Shown here: piece by piece, positions 9,394 through 18,442 of the stretch
Numbering within the stretch: position 1 is the stretch's first letter
Layout: the number at the start of each line of letters is the position of its first letter
Assembly (NCBI RefSeq): GCF_000721495.1
Contig: NZ_JOHY01000028.1
Location: forward strand, 1 to 64,000
DNA from: Streptomyces sp. NRRL F-5123
GTDB lineage: Bacteria; Actinomycetota; Actinomycetes; Streptomycetales; Streptomycetaceae
Reading direction: 5' to 3'
Length of the DNA stretch: 64,000 bases
Program-made: the position numbers and the translations under genes
The notes under the pieces: model-generated
Told to the model about the DNA's origin: nothing
Seen by the model: the letters and a program-made list of their open reading frames with translations, nothing else
Databases searched by the model: none

Positions 9394-10983
9394 ATGACCC
9401 AGCTCAATCGACGTGCGTTTCTGCGTGCCGTCGGCGCGACAGGCGGCGCCGGCGCGATGCTCGCCACCATGGGAGCGCTCGGCCTCACGCCCACCGCACA
9501 GGCCGCGGCCGCCCGCGAGGCGGCCTACCGCGCGCCTCGCACCGGGGACTTCACCCTCACCGGCAGATCCGCGGCCTCGGTGGTCGTGCTCGGCGGCGGC
9601 ATAGCCGGCCTCACCACCGCCTACGAGCTCGGCAAGGCCGGCTACCGCTGCACGATCCTGGAGGCCCGCGACCGCCCCGGCGGCCGCAACTTCACCGTGC
9701 GCGGGGGCGACACCACCACCGACCTCTACGGCCACCGGCAGACCGCCCGCTTCTCCGACGGCCAGTACATGAACGCCGGGCCCGCCCGCATCGCCCAGTG
9801 GATGATCACCCTCGACTACTGCCGCGAACTCGGCGTCCCGATCGAGGTCTTCACCAACGTCAACGCCGACAGCTACCTCTACAACGAGTCGGCCGGCATG
9901 ACCTCGCCCATGCGCTACCGCGCAGCCAAGGCGGACGTCTTCGGCTATGTCACGGAACTGCTCGCCAAGGCCTCCGACCAGGGCGCCCTCGACCAGGCGC
10001 TGACCGGTGACGACCGCGAGCGGCTGACGGAATTCCTCAAGGACTACGGAGACCTCGGAAGCAACCTGCAATACACCGGCAGTTCCCGCCGGGGCTACTC
10101 CGTCTGGCCCGCCGCCGCCGGCACGCCCGGCGTCGTCGCGAGCGACGTGCCCACCGCCTCCGAGATCTTCGCCACCGGGGTGGGCCGCTACTTCGCCTTC
10201 GAATTCGAATTCGACCAGGCCATGCTGATGTTCCAGCCGGTCGGCGGTATGGACCGCATACCGCACGCGCTGGCCGGCGCGATCGGCAACCAGAAGATCC
10301 GCACCGGCTGCGCCGTCACGCAGGTGACGGACAAGGGCGACGGCGTCCGCGTGACGTACACCCAGGGCGGGCGGACCCGGTCCGTAGAGGCGGACTACTG
10401 CGTCGCCGCCATGCCGCCGAACATCCTCGCCAAGGTGCCGCACAACCTCGGCAGCGGGGTGCAGACGGCCCTGGAGGCCATCACGCCGTCCTCGGCGGGC
10501 AAGATCGGCCTGGAGTACCGTTCGCGCTGGTGGGAGACGGACCACCGGATCTACGGCGGCATCACCGAGACCGACCTCGACGTCACCCACATCTGGCACC
10601 CGTCCTACGGTTTCCACGGCGAGCGCGGTGTGCTCATCGGCTACTACAACACCGGCGCCAACGCCGACTCCTACGCCCCCCTCACCCCCAAGGAGCGTGA
10701 GGCGCGCGCCGTGGCGGCGGGCGTGAAGATCTACGGTGAGAAGTACCGCAGCGAACTGGCCACGTCCTTCTCGCACCACTGGCGGCAGTTCCCCTACCAG
10801 GAGGCCGCCTGGCACAGCACTCCCGGCGGTCCCGACCACCCCCGCTACAAGCCGCTGACCGAGCCGGCGGGCCGCGTGCTCTTCGCGGGCGACTGGCTCA
10901 GCTACATGGACGCCTGGCAGCACGGGGCGTTCAGCTCGGCCCGCAGCGCCGTCACCGCGATCCACCAGCGCGTCCTGGCCTGA
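9394..10983 (+). CDS. Tat-exported flavin amine oxidase (L-amino-acid/monoamine oxidase family)
   Basis: An FAD enzyme predicted to oxidise an amine or L-amino acid outside the cytoplasm, releasing an aldehyde or keto acid, ammonia and H2O2. The 529-residue product begins with a twin-arginine signal (NRRAFLRAV, residues 5-13), a hydrophobic stretch and an AQA cleavage-like site near 36. The dinucleotide-binding motif VVVLGGGIAGLTTAYELGKAGY is near residue 65 and ILEARDRPGGR follows. The C-terminal FAD motif RVLFAGDWLSYMDAWQHGA is typical of the family. FNVNADSYLYN-like and WHPSYGFHGERGVLIGYY segments resemble bacterial L-amino-acid oxidases. The substrate is unknown. It is convergent with the prim-pol gene. 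Confidence 0.87.
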   Translation: MTQLNRRAFLRAVGATGGAGAMLATMGALGLTPTAQAAAAREAAYRAPRTGDFTLTGRSAASVVVLGGGIAGLTTAYELGKAGYRCTILEARDRPGGRNFTVRGGDTTTDLYGHRQTARFSDGQYMNAGPARIAQWMITLDYCRELGVPIEVFTNVNADSYLYNESAGMTSPMRYRAAKADVFGYVTELLAKASDQGALDQALTGDDRERLTEFLKDYGDLGSNLQYTGSSRRGYSVWPAAAGTPGVVASDVPTASEIFATGVGRYFAFEFEFDQAMLMFQPVGGMDRIPHALAGAIGNQKIRTGCAVTQVTDKGDGVRVTYTQGGRTRSVEADYCVAAMPPNILAKVPHNLGSGVQTALEAITPSSAGKIGLEYRSRWWETDHRIYGGITETDLDVTHIWHPSYGFHGERGVLIGYYNTGANADSYAPLTPKEREARAVAAGVKIYGEKYRSELATSFSHHWRQFPYQEAAWHSTPGGPDHPRYKPLTEPAGRVLFAGDWLSYMDAWQHGAFSSARSAVTAIHQRVLA

Positions 10984-11021
10984 CGGGCGACGGCCTGACG
11001 GACTGCGGGCCGCCGGGTCCA

Positions 11022-11050
11022 TGGGGCTGACGGGTCCCGCCGCGGCCCCA
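11022..11050. terminator. Possible terminator between convergent genes
   Basis: TGGGGC (11022-11027) can pair with GCCCCA (11045-11050). The stem is short and the loop long (17 bases), so the call is weak. It is placed where a bidirectional terminator would be expected. Confidence 0.3.
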
Positions 11051-11085
11051 CGGTTGCCGCCTGCGCCTGCCGTCACCGCCCCGCG

Positions 11086-11964
11086 TCACGGATGCGGGGC
11101 GGTGCGCAGCCGGCCCGCGGACGCCACCGTGGCGGCGGCCTCCCGCTCGCTGAGCCCGGTGTGCACGGCCGCGGTCACCAGGGCGGGCGCGAGGGTGTCG
11201 CCGATACCGGCGTCGTAGGCACGGCAGGCGGCCCAGAAGAGCCGGCCGTTGCGCTCGCCCTCCTGCGAGTCGAGCACGAAGCGCACCAGGGCCGCGGCCC
11301 GCTTCTCGGCGGGATGCCGCGGCCCTGCCGCGTGCCGGGGCTGCTGCTCCGCGGGCGGCGCCTGCGGGGCGGCCAGTCGCAGCAGTGCCCGGGGAGCGGG
11401 GGCGAGCACGGCACCGGCCGAGCCGGGGTCGGGCAGGTAGCGGCCCGCCAGGGTGCGCGAGCCCGGGCCGACGACGTACCCGCCCTCCCCGCGTATGTCG
11501 ATGCCGCGGGCCAGCCGGCCCACCGAGTTGGGGACGGGCCCGGGCGCGGTGAGCCACAGGTGGCGGCCGCCGGAGGGGGTCAGCACGGTGAGTGTCTCGG
11601 GCACCGTGAAGCCGTGCTCCACGGCGAGCGCGCGCAGCGCGGCGATGCCGTCCGCGCCGTGCTTGACGTCCAGGTCCACGCCGACGAGGTGGTGCGGGGC
11701 ACGCCCGCACGCGACGCCGTAGCCGGTCGCCCAGGGCGCCACCGCGAAGAGCGCGCGTATCCGGGCCGGGTCGGTGCTGGCGTCGTGCACCCCGTGGCCC
11801 GGCCGGCCGCAGGCGCCGCGGCACAGCGCCGCCGTGCGCGGCTCGTGGCGGTGCGGGGAGCGGACGGCGGGCAGCTTGCTGCGCGAGAGCGGGAAGACGG
11901 GCAGGCCGCGGGCAGCGGCGAGCAGGGCGGCGTGCAGGGCGCGGGTGTGGTCGGGGCGTGCCAT
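11086..11964 (-). CDS. Bifunctional DNA primase/polymerase-type (prim-pol) domain protein
   Basis: The 292-residue product contains an N-terminal prim-pol domain (about 1-170) like those of actinobacterial plasmid and phage replication proteins. Motif GVDLDVKHGADG gives the metal-binding Asp pair, SGGRHLWL is the Ser/Gly/His motif of the family, and GIDIRGEGGYVVGPGS is the third conserved block. The C-terminal part is Ala-rich and helical (about 200-285). The ATG at 11964 is chosen over an in-frame GTG at 12003 because GAGAGCAGG lies just upstream. No helicase or integrase neighbours exist, so it is a stand-alone chromosomal copy. Its role (repair, primer synthesis or a domesticated replication remnant) is unknown. 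Confidence 0.82.
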   Translation of the reverse strand: MARPDHTRALHAALLAAARGLPVFPLSRSKLPAVRSPHRHEPRTAALCRGACGRPGHGVHDASTDPARIRALFAVAPWATGYGVACGRAPHHLVGVDLDVKHGADGIAALRALAVEHGFTVPETLTVLTPSGGRHLWLTAPGPVPNSVGRLARGIDIRGEGGYVVGPGSRTLAGRYLPDPGSAGAVLAPAPRALLRLAAPQAPPAEQQPRHAAGPRHPAEKRAAALVRFVLDSQEGERNGRLFWAACRAYDAGIGDTLAPALVTAAVHTGLSEREAAATVASAGRLRTAPHP

Positions 11965-12450
11965 GGCCTGCTCTCTGGATTTCGAACGCGTGTTCGTCTG
12001 CACCCTTCAGTGATACCGCGCCGGGGCCCGGCCGTCCACCGGGTAAACCCACCGGAAGGGCGCGCGGCCCGTGCGGGGGGCGTGTTCGAGTGGTCGATCC
12101 GGGGGAAGGCCGGTTTCGGCCGCCGAGCGGCAGGGGGAGGCGTACGGGGCCCGGCGCGGGCCGGGCGGACGGCGATCGACGGCGCCGTGACGCGTACCGG
12201 CATCACACGCGGGGGTCCGGCGGCGGGTGCCGCGCCGGTCGCGTTCGGGTCGGTCGTGGTGCGGGCCGGACCTCTCGCCGGTGTGGATCCGTCCGGAGCC
12301 GCGGCGGCCGGCCGCGGTCCTGCGCGACCGGCGCCCTGAAGGGTTCTGCTCTCGCGGGGACGGTTGCCGCGCACGCGCGGGGCTGCCGGGAAGTACCGCT
12401 TCCCGGCAGCCCGCAGGCGTGTGGGAACGGCAGCGGTGAACGGGGCCGGG
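11965..12450. other. Gene-poor stretch upstream of the prim-pol gene
   Basis: These 486 bases show no credible coding region. They should hold the prim-pol promoter (minus strand) and they contain the terminator of the downstream DUF4287-like gene (12380-12412). Nothing else stands out. Confidence 0.55.
12380..12412 (-). terminator. Terminator of the small DUF4287-like gene
   Basis: A perfect 14-bp stem pairs 12380-12393 with 12399-12412 around a 5-base loop (TACCG). It begins 39 bases downstream of the minus-strand gene's stop. Confidence 0.85.
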
Positions 12451-12684
12451 TCAGCGCAGGTTGCGGGCGGCCCGTCGCAGGTCGTACTCGTGGACGAGGG
12501 CCTTGGCGTGGCCGTAGGAGAGGTCGTGCTCGCCTCGCAGCCAGCTCACCTTCTCGTCGAAGCGGAAGAGTGCGGGTCCTTCGTCGAGGGCGGACAGCCA
12601 CTCGCTGACCTCGCGGCCGGTGCAGTGCGGGATACGGTCGATCAGATTCCGGTGGGTTTCCTCGGAGAAGTGCGGCTGGGACAT
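12451..12684 (-). CDS. Small DUF4287-like protein
   Basis: A 77-residue acidic/basic protein with no signal or membrane segment. The motifs ETHRNLIDRIPHCTGREVSEWL and VSWLRGEHDLSYGHAKALVHEYDLRR match the pattern of the DUF4287 family (a TGR...EW segment, then a HGL-x-YGHA-x-ALVHE segment). The biochemical function of this family is not established. It starts at the ATG at 12684 and is divergent from the next gene. Its terminator follows 39 bases after the stop. Confidence 0.8.
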   Translation of the reverse strand: MSQPHFSEETHRNLIDRIPHCTGREVSEWLSALDEGPALFRFDEKVSWLRGEHDLSYGHAKALVHEYDLRRAARNLR

Positions 12685-12816
12685 CGGCGCCTCCGGTATG
12701 TGGTCCGGTCACCCCACCGTGCCCGAGTGGTGGTGCGTTGGCAACCATCGTGCGGGGAACCACCGGGTACGGACATGGGTGCGAGGCCGTCTTCCATACC
12801 CCGGTAATGTCGGGTC

Positions 12817-13143
12817 ATGCCCGAGCAGACACGACCGGACGAGCTGAGCGCCGCGGTGGAACGCCTCGCGGGGCGGCTGCGCTCGCTGTCGCAGCGGCGG
12901 CTCCAGTCCGGCGCCGCGGCGGCCGGACTGGACCTGGCGCGCTGGCTGGACCGCGAGGCCCAGCTGCTGGAATTCCCCGGGCGCGAGCCGTACGTGATGG
13001 CGGACGAGGGCGTCTTCGTGGTCGGTGACCAGCTCTCCCTCGCCGGGCGGGAGTTGCTCGCGGTGGCGGCGCAGCCCGGGCACGAAGCGCTGCTGGCCGC
13101 TGCGCGCGAGAAGGTCGTGCAGGCGGCACGGGCGGTCGGCTGA
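12817..13143 (+). CDS. Hypothetical small helical protein
   Basis: 108 residues, starting at the ATG at 12817 (MPEQTRPDELSAAVERLAGR). It is rich in Ala, Arg, Leu and Glu and probably mostly helical, with a central segment (EAQLLEFPGREPYVMADEGVF) that may be a beta hairpin. There is no signal peptide or membrane segment, and I do not recognise the family. Coding potential is supported by the GC-rich third positions and by the clean gaps on both sides. No good ribosome site is seen. It is convergent with the next, minus-strand gene. Confidence 0.6.
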   Translation: MPEQTRPDELSAAVERLAGRLRSLSQRRLQSGAAAAGLDLARWLDREAQLLEFPGREPYVMADEGVFVVGDQLSLAGRELLAVAAQPGHEALLAAAREKVVQAARAVG

Positions 13144-13221
13144 CCGCCGGGTGAGGGTGTGCGGGGCCCGGTGCGCAGACGGCGTGCGGGAGTCGGCCTG
13201 CGCGCGGCCGGACCCGAGGGG

Positions 13222-14046
13222 TCAGAGCGAGGCGACGACGCGGTCTGCGAGCACGTAGACGCTCTCCTCGCCGAAGGCGAAGGTCAGCGCGTAGGCCCCG
13301 GCTATTGCCGAGCCGCCGCGTAGTACGGGGACGTCGCCGCGGTCCAGCGCCTCCGACAGCCGCAGCGCGGTCTCCCGGTGGCCCGGCGTCATGCACAGCG
13401 TGGTGCCGTCCGCGAAGACGTACACGTCCAGCGTGCCCAGCGGGCCGGGGCGGACGTCGGAGAGCGGGATGCGGCCGTCGGCCAGGTCGGCGAGCCGGTC
13501 GGCGGTCTGGTCCGGCGAGGCGACGACCGGCGAGGGCGCGAAGTCCGGGCCCGACGGGTGCGGGATCGCGCCGGGCGCGGGAAGGACGGCGTCGGGCGCC
13601 TCGCCGGCGCCCGTGCCCTCGGACTCCCGGCCGCCCTCCAGGAAGCCCTCGGCGGCCGCGTCGAGGCCCGCGAAGTCGGCCTGCCGAGGCAGGTAGGGCA
13701 GAACCGGCGGCACCTCGTAGTCGCAGCCGGGCAGCGGCCCGTCGGAGGCGCCGCCGTACAGGCCGCGGAAGAGAGGTGCCTCGCCCGCGCTCTCGCGGGC
13801 CTCCTGCTCGGCCCAGAAGGCGCGGGCCTCGGCCAGTTCACGCTCGCGCTCGTCGGCGAGGGCGCCCGCGACGGCGGCCCTGATGCCGTCGGCGTCGTCG
13901 CGCTGCCCGGGCACGCCGAGCCCGGCCAGGTCCTGGCGCAGGGCAGCCAGTTCGCGCCGCATCCCGCGGGCGGAGACCAGAGCGGCGGAACCCGCCGCCA
14001 CGGCGAGACCCGCGGCGACCAGCAGGACGGTGAAGTTGGCACTCAC
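13222..14046 (-). CDS. Hypothetical membrane-anchored protein
   Basis: 274 residues from the GTG at 14046, preceded by GGGAGA. A single N-terminal membrane segment (about 4-24, NFTVLLVAAGLAVAAGSAAL) is followed by a short coiled-coil-like stretch (GMRRELAALRQDLAGLG) and a long acidic, Pro/Glu-rich region. The C-terminal 75 residues (about 195-274) look folded, with alternating beta and helix (GTLDVYVFADGTTLCMTPGHRETALRLSEAL). I do not recognise the family. A start further upstream (14115) lacks a ribosome site. It lies downstream of the thiolase gene on the same strand, beyond a terminator. Confidence 0.65.
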   Translation of the reverse strand: MSANFTVLLVAAGLAVAAGSAALVSARGMRRELAALRQDLAGLGVPGQRDDADGIRAAVAGALADERERELAEARAFWAEQEARESAGEAPLFRGLYGGASDGPLPGCDYEVPPVLPYLPRQADFAGLDAAAEGFLEGGRESEGTGAGEAPDAVLPAPGAIPHPSGPDFAPSPVVASPDQTADRLADLADGRIPLSDVRPGPLGTLDVYVFADGTTLCMTPGHRETALRLSEALDRGDVPVLRGGSAIAGAYALTFAFGEESVYVLADRVVASL

Positions 14047-14225
14047 TGACGTTCTCCCGACTGACGCGACCCGAGCAATTGCCCACTTGTCCGGTGGACG
14101 AAACTTTCCCCTCACATCACTGTGCCGGTAAACCCCTGGCCCTTGCAGTGCGGAAAGTCATGACTTGGGCGATTCCTGGGATCTGTCCGGGTTTGGCGGG
14201 GGCGGTCTGACCTGGGTAAACGCGA

Positions 14226-14256
14226 TGCCCCCGGGACAAATTACATCCCGGGGGCA
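14226..14256 (-). terminator. Terminator of the thiolase gene
   Basis: TGCCCCCGGGA (14226-14236) pairs perfectly with TCCCGGGGGCA (14246-14256) around a 9-base A/T-rich loop. It lies 57 bases after the thiolase stop on the minus strand. Confidence 0.8.
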
Positions 14257-14313
14257 AGGTGCCTGCGACATACGTCACAACTGGGCGCTACGGAGCCGGA
14301 CGGCTGCGGAGCG

Positions 14314-15534
14314 TCACGAAAGCCGCTCGATCACCATGGCCATTCCCTGACCGCCGCCCACGCACATGGTCTCCAGGCCGAACTGCTTGTCGTGGAACTG
14401 CAGGCTGTTGACGAGCGTGCCGGTGATGCGGGCGCCGGTCATGCCGAAGGGGTGGCCGACGGCGATGGCGCCGCCGTTGACGTTGAGCCGGTCCAGGTCG
14501 ATGCCCAGGTCCCGGTAGGAGGGGATGACCTGGGCGGCGAAGGCCTCGTTGATCTCGACCAGGTCGATGTCGCCGACGGACATCCCGGCCCGCCGCAGCG
14601 CCTGCCGCGAGGCCTCCACCGGGCCGTAGCCCATGATCTCGGGGGAGAGCGCCGAGACGCCGGTGGAGACGACCCGGGCCAGCGGGGTGATGCCCAGCTC
14701 GCGCGCCTTGGTGTCGGACATGACCACCAGCGCCGCCGCGCCGTCGTTGAGCGGGCAGCAGTTGCCCGCGGTCACGGTGCCGTCGGGCCGGAAGACCGGC
14801 TTGAGGCCCGCGACGCCCTCCATGGTCACTCCCGCCCGCGGGCCGTCGTCCGCGGCCACCACGGTGCCGTCAGGGAGCGTCACGGGGGTGATCTCGCGCT
14901 CCCAGAAGCCGTTCTTGAGGGCCTCTTCCGCCAGATTCTGCGAGCGGACGCCGAATTCGTCCTGCTCGCGGCGCGTGATGCCCTTGAGCGCCGCCAGGTT
15001 CTCCGCCGTCTGCCCCATCGCGATGTACGCGTCGGGCAGCAGGCCGTCCTCGCGCGGGTCGTGCCAGCCGGCCCCGCTCTGCCCGGCGCGCTCGGCGGTG
15101 CGGGCGATCGCCTCGTCGAAGACCGGGTTCATGGTGTCGGGCAGGGAGTCGGAGTTGCCCTTCGCGAAGCGCGAGACCATCTCCACGCCCGCCGAGACGA
15201 AGACGTCGCCCTCGCCCGCCCTGATGGCGTGCAGCGCCATCCTGGTGGTCTGCAGCGACGAGGAGCAGTAGCGGGTGACGGTGCAGCCCGGCAGGTGGTC
15301 CATGCCCATCTGGACGGCGACGATCCTTGCCAGGTTGAAGCCCTGCTCGCCGCCGGGCAGGCCGCAGCCCAGCATCAGGTCGTCGATGTCGTGCGGGTCC
15401 AGCTGCGGGATCCGGTCCAGCGCGGTACGGATGATCGTCGCGGCCAGGTCGTCGGGGCGCAGCTCCTTGAGCGATCCCTTGAAGGCGCGCCCGATGGGCG
15501 AACGGGCGGTGGAGACGATGACGGCTTCGGGCAT
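14314..15534 (-). CDS. Acetyl-CoA C-acyltransferase (thiolase)
   Basis: A thiolase that cleaves or forms 3-ketoacyl-CoA, acting in fatty acid or short-chain acyl-CoA metabolism. The 406-residue product starts at the ATG at 15534, 8 bases after GAGGAG; the GTG at 15543 would overlap that site. The nucleophilic Cys is in [12 protein letters not shown] near residue 90. The catalytic His is in [17 protein letters not shown], and the second Cys in [12 protein letters not shown] near the C-terminus. The N-terminus [19 protein letters not shown] is typical. A TetR-like operator candidate lies upstream (15687-15700). Whether it is degradative or biosynthetic is not clear from sequence. Confidence 0.93.
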   Translation of the reverse strand: MPEAVIVSTARSPIGRAFKGSLKELRPDDLAATIIRTALDRIPQLDPHDIDDLMLGCGLPGGEQGFNLARIVAVQMGMDHLPGCTVTRYCSSSLQTTRMALHAIRAGEGDVFVSAGVEMVSRFAKGNSDSLPDTMNPVFDEAIARTAERAGQSGAGWHDPREDGLLPDAYIAMGQTAENLAALKGITRREQDEFGVRSQNLAEEALKNGFWEREITPVTLPDGTVVAADDGPRAGVTMEGVAGLKPVFRPDGTVTAGNCCPLNDGAAALVVMSDTKARELGITPLARVVSTGVSALSPEIMGYGPVEASRQALRRAGMSVGDIDLVEINEAFAAQVIPSYRDLGIDLDRLNVNGGAIAVGHPFGMTGARITGTLVNSLQFHDKQFGLETMCVGGGQGMAMVIERLS

Positions 15535-15686
15535 CGCGGGCACTCCTCGACGGGGCTGCGGCTGTGGACTTCGCGGACTGGGCCGGTACGGGCGGTGCGG
15601 CGTCCCGGACGCGGGGGCCGACTGGAAAGTTACCCGTGCGTAGCGCGATGCGTCATCCGCCGGGCGCTGTGATGCGGGCTACTTTC

Positions 15687-15700
15687 TGAGCGCTTGCTTA
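15687..15700. promoter_or_regulatory. Candidate TetR-type operator upstream of the thiolase
   Basis: TGAGCGCTTGCTTA is an imperfect palindrome (TGAGC-N4-GCTTA), 153 bases upstream of the thiolase ATG. Similar AGC-N4-GCT palindromes are common operators of TetR regulators near acyl-CoA genes. The regulator is not in this window. Confidence 0.35.
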
Positions 15701-15738
15701 CCCGCCGACGCCCCACCCCTACCCCGCGGCGCCCGCGG

Positions 15739-16836
15739 TTACGCCGACCGGTCCGCGGCATCCGCTGCGTCTCCGCCGGTTGCGGTGGCTCCGGTGTTCC
15801 CGCCGTCCCCGCCCCCGCCGCCCGACGCGGCAACGTCCTCCCGCTCCTGCTCCAGCGGCCGCCGCCGGCGCCGTTTGACGAGCGCCCAGCGCCCGCGGGG
15901 ACCCGCGGCCGTGTCCCGCGCCGCCGTGACCTCCGTCCCGCCCGTACCGGCCGCCTCGGCCGCTGCCTGGGCCACCGGCAGGAAGCCCTCGCCGCGCCGC
16001 GCGTCCGGCCGCTCGTCGGCCAGCGGCCACATCCCCAGCGCCGCGCACATCGTCGGCAGCACCGCCATCGCGGCGGTCGCGTAGCCCTCGGCGGAGGGGT
16101 GGTAGTTGTCCGGACCGAACAGCTCGCGCGGCCGCGCCTCGAACTCCGGCCCCAGCAGGTCGCCGAGCGAGACCGTACGCCCGCCCGCCTCCACCACGGC
16201 GATGGTCTGCGCCGCGGCCAGCTGCCGGCTCAGCCGGCGCGCCAGCCAGCGCAGCGGCTGGTAGACGGGTTCGACGGAGCCGAGGTCCGGGCAGGTGCCG
16301 ACCACGACCTCGACGCCGGCGGCGCGCAACTGCCGTACCGCGTCCGCCAGCAGCCGCACCGAGGTGGCGAGCGGCATCCGGTGGGTGACGTCGTTGGCGC
16401 CGATCATGATCACCGCCACGTCCGGCGGCGCCGTGCCGGACTCGAGGACCAGCTCCACCTGGCGCGGCAGGTCGTCGGACTGCGCGCCCGGCTGGGCGAC
16501 CGTGACCAGCCGCACCGGCCGCTCGGCGACCGCGGCCAGGCCCGAGGCGAGCAGCGCGCCCGGGGTCTGGCCGGCGCGGTGCACGCCCTGCCCGGCGGCC
16601 GTGGAGTCGCCCGCCAGGACCAGCCGCAGCGGCGGCTCGGCGCCGGGGCGCGCGAATGCCGACCCGTATCTGCCGTCGGCCCGCGGGGGCACGTCCCCCG
16701 AGCCGCCGACCACCCGTCTGGCCAGCCTGACCTCCGCCAGCACCAGTCCGACCGCCGCCCCGCCCAGCAGGCTGATCCCGCCCCCGCCGACCGCTGCCGC
16801 CGCCGCGATCCGCCGTGCCACCCTCGCCCTCGACAT
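15739..16836 (-). CDS. SGNH/GDSL-type esterase, membrane-anchored or secreted
   Basis: A hydrolase of the SGNH fold, probably an esterase or lipase acting at the envelope. The 365-residue product has an uncleaved anchor or signal segment (about 8-36, IAAAAAVGGGGISLLGGAAVGLVLAEV). Block I with the catalytic Ser is LVLAGDSTAAGQG near residue 76. The Gly of block II is seen in VTVAQPGAQSDDL, and the Asn of block III in VAVIMIGANDVTHR. The C-terminal block with Asp and His is FGPDNYHPSAEGY. The last 70 residues are Ala/Gly-rich and low in complexity. It is divergent from cystathionine beta-synthase, as I recall in S. coelicolor. The substrate is unknown. Confidence 0.88.
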   Translation of the reverse strand: MSRARVARRIAAAAAVGGGGISLLGGAAVGLVLAEVRLARRVVGGSGDVPPRADGRYGSAFARPGAEPPLRLVLAGDSTAAGQGVHRAGQTPGALLASGLAAVAERPVRLVTVAQPGAQSDDLPRQVELVLESGTAPPDVAVIMIGANDVTHRMPLATSVRLLADAVRQLRAAGVEVVVGTCPDLGSVEPVYQPLRWLARRLSRQLAAAQTIAVVEAGGRTVSLGDLLGPEFEARPRELFGPDNYHPSAEGYATAAMAVLPTMCAALGMWPLADERPDARRGEGFLPVAQAAAEAAGTGGTEVTAARDTAAGPRGRWALVKRRRRRPLEQEREDVAASGGGGGDGGNTGATATGGDAADAADRSA

Positions 16837-17053
16837 CGAGCCCGCTCACCACCTGTCCACTCGCCGGTACATTCACGTGTTGCCCCGCAGGACACCTCCG
16901 GCAACGTCAACGGTGTCCGCGCCGTGCGTGTTGCGCCCTTCCCCGCCGTCCGGTCGTGCCGCCGTTGCGCCGTTTCGACGTTTCACCTCCGGCGGGGCGC
17001 GTCCCGCCCCCTAGGCTGGCCTCCACCACGACGGAGAACCCGGAGACACTACG

Positions 17054-18442
17054 GTGCAGTTTCACGACTCGATGATCAGCCTCGTCGGCAACACCCCGCT
17101 GGTGAGGCTCGGCAGCGTGACCGAAGGCGTCAGGGCCACCGTCCTGGCGAAGGTCGAGTACTTCAACCCCGGCGGTTCGGTGAAGGACCGCATCGCCCTG
17201 CGCATGATCGAGGCCGCCGAGCGCAGCGGCGACCTGAAGCCGGGCGGCACCATCGTGGAGCCGACCTCCGGCAACACGGGCGTGGGCCTCGCCATGGTCG
17301 CGCAGCGCAAGGGCTACCGCTGCATCTTCGTCTGCCCGGACAAGGTGTCGACCGACAAGATCAACGTACTGCGGGCGTACGGCGCCGAGGTCGTCGTGTG
17401 CCCGACGGCCGTCGACCCCGAGCACCCGGACTCGTACTACAACGTGTCCGACCGCCTGGTGCGCGAGACCCCGAACGCCTGGAAGCCCGACCAGTACAGC
17501 AACCCCAACAACCCGCTGTCGCACTACGAGTCCACCGGGCCCGAGCTGTGGCGGCAGACCGACGGCCGGATCACGCACTTCGTGGCGGGCGTCGGCACCG
17601 GCGGCACCATCTCCGGCACCGGCCGCTACCTCAAGGAGGTCAGCGAGGGCCGGGTGCAGGTGGTCGGCGCCGACCCGGAGGGCTCGGTCTACAGCGGCGG
17701 CTCCGGGCGGCCGTACCTGGTCGAGGGGGTGGGCGAGGACTTCTGGCCCGAGGCATACGACCGGGGGGTGGCCGACGAGATCGTGGCCGTCTCCGACAAG
17801 GACTCCTTCCAGATGACCCGGCGGCTGGCCCGCGAGGAGGGGCTGCTGGTCGGCGGCTCGTGCGGGATGGCGGTCGTCGCGGCCCTGAAGGTCGCCGAAC
17901 GGCTCGGCCCCGACGACGTCGTGGTGGTACTGCTGCCGGACAGCGGGCGCGGCTACCTCTCGAAGATCTTCAGCGACGAGTGGATGAGCTCGCACGGCTT
18001 CCTCGACGAGGGCGAGGGCGAGGCGCGCGTCGCCGACGTCCTGGCGCACAAGGAGGGCGGCATGCCGCAGCTGGTGCACATGCACCCGGACGAGACGGTC
18101 GGCCAGGCCATCGAGGTCCTGCGCGAATACGGCGTGTCGCAGATGCCGGTGGTCAAGCCGGGCGCGGGCCACCCGGACGTGATGGCCGCGGAGGTGGTCG
18201 GCTCGGTCGTGGAGCGCGACCTGCTGCACGCGCTGTTCACCAAGGCCGCGAACCTGGACGACCCGCTGGACAAGCACATGTGCCGGCCGCTGCCGCAGGT
18301 GGGCTCAGGGGAGCCGGTCGGCGACCTGATGACCGTGCTGGAGGCGGCCGACGCGGCGATCGTGCTGGTCGAGGGCAAGCCGACGGGCGTCGTGAGCCGC
18401 CAGGACCTGCTGGCCTTCCTCGCCCTGCACGGCACCGCCTGA
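17054..18442 (+). CDS. cbs: Cystathionine beta-synthase
   Basis: A PLP enzyme that condenses serine with homocysteine to cystathionine, the first step of reverse transsulfuration. The GTG at 17054 is preceded by GGAG and gives 462 residues. The N-terminal catalytic domain (1-320) has the PLP-binding Lys in YFNPGGSVKDRIALRM and the phosphate-binding loops PTSGNTGVGLA and GVGTGGTISGTG. The C-terminal part carries two CBS domains (about 335-455, with EYGVSQMPVVK and GVVSRQDLLAFLAL), which distinguish it from O-acetylserine sulfhydrylase. It is followed by a long gene-free region. Confidence 0.94.
   Translation: MQFHDSMISLVGNTPLVRLGSVTEGVRATVLAKVEYFNPGGSVKDRIALRMIEAAERSGDLKPGGTIVEPTSGNTGVGLAMVAQRKGYRCIFVCPDKVSTDKINVLRAYGAEVVVCPTAVDPEHPDSYYNVSDRLVRETPNAWKPDQYSNPNNPLSHYESTGPELWRQTDGRITHFVAGVGTGGTISGTGRYLKEVSEGRVQVVGADPEGSVYSGGSGRPYLVEGVGEDFWPEAYDRGVADEIVAVSDKDSFQMTRRLAREEGLLVGGSCGMAVVAALKVAERLGPDDVVVVLLPDSGRGYLSKIFSDEWMSSHGFLDEGEGEARVADVLAHKEGGMPQLVHMHPDETVGQAIEVLREYGVSQMPVVKPGAGHPDVMAAEVVGSVVERDLLHALFTKAANLDDPLDKHMCRPLPQVGSGEPVGDLMTVLEAADAAIVLVEGKPTGVVSRQDLLAFLALHGTA

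Noticed and set aside
9186..11076. Long minus-strand open frames opposite the amine oxidase
   Set aside because: They are mirror frames of a well-supported plus-strand gene and show the low-complexity Gly/Val/Arg pattern typical of GC-rich antisense frames.
14165..14350. Short plus-strand frame upstream of the thiolase 3' end
   Set aside because: It crosses the thiolase terminator and overlaps the thiolase gene in the opposite direction. No ribosome site is seen.
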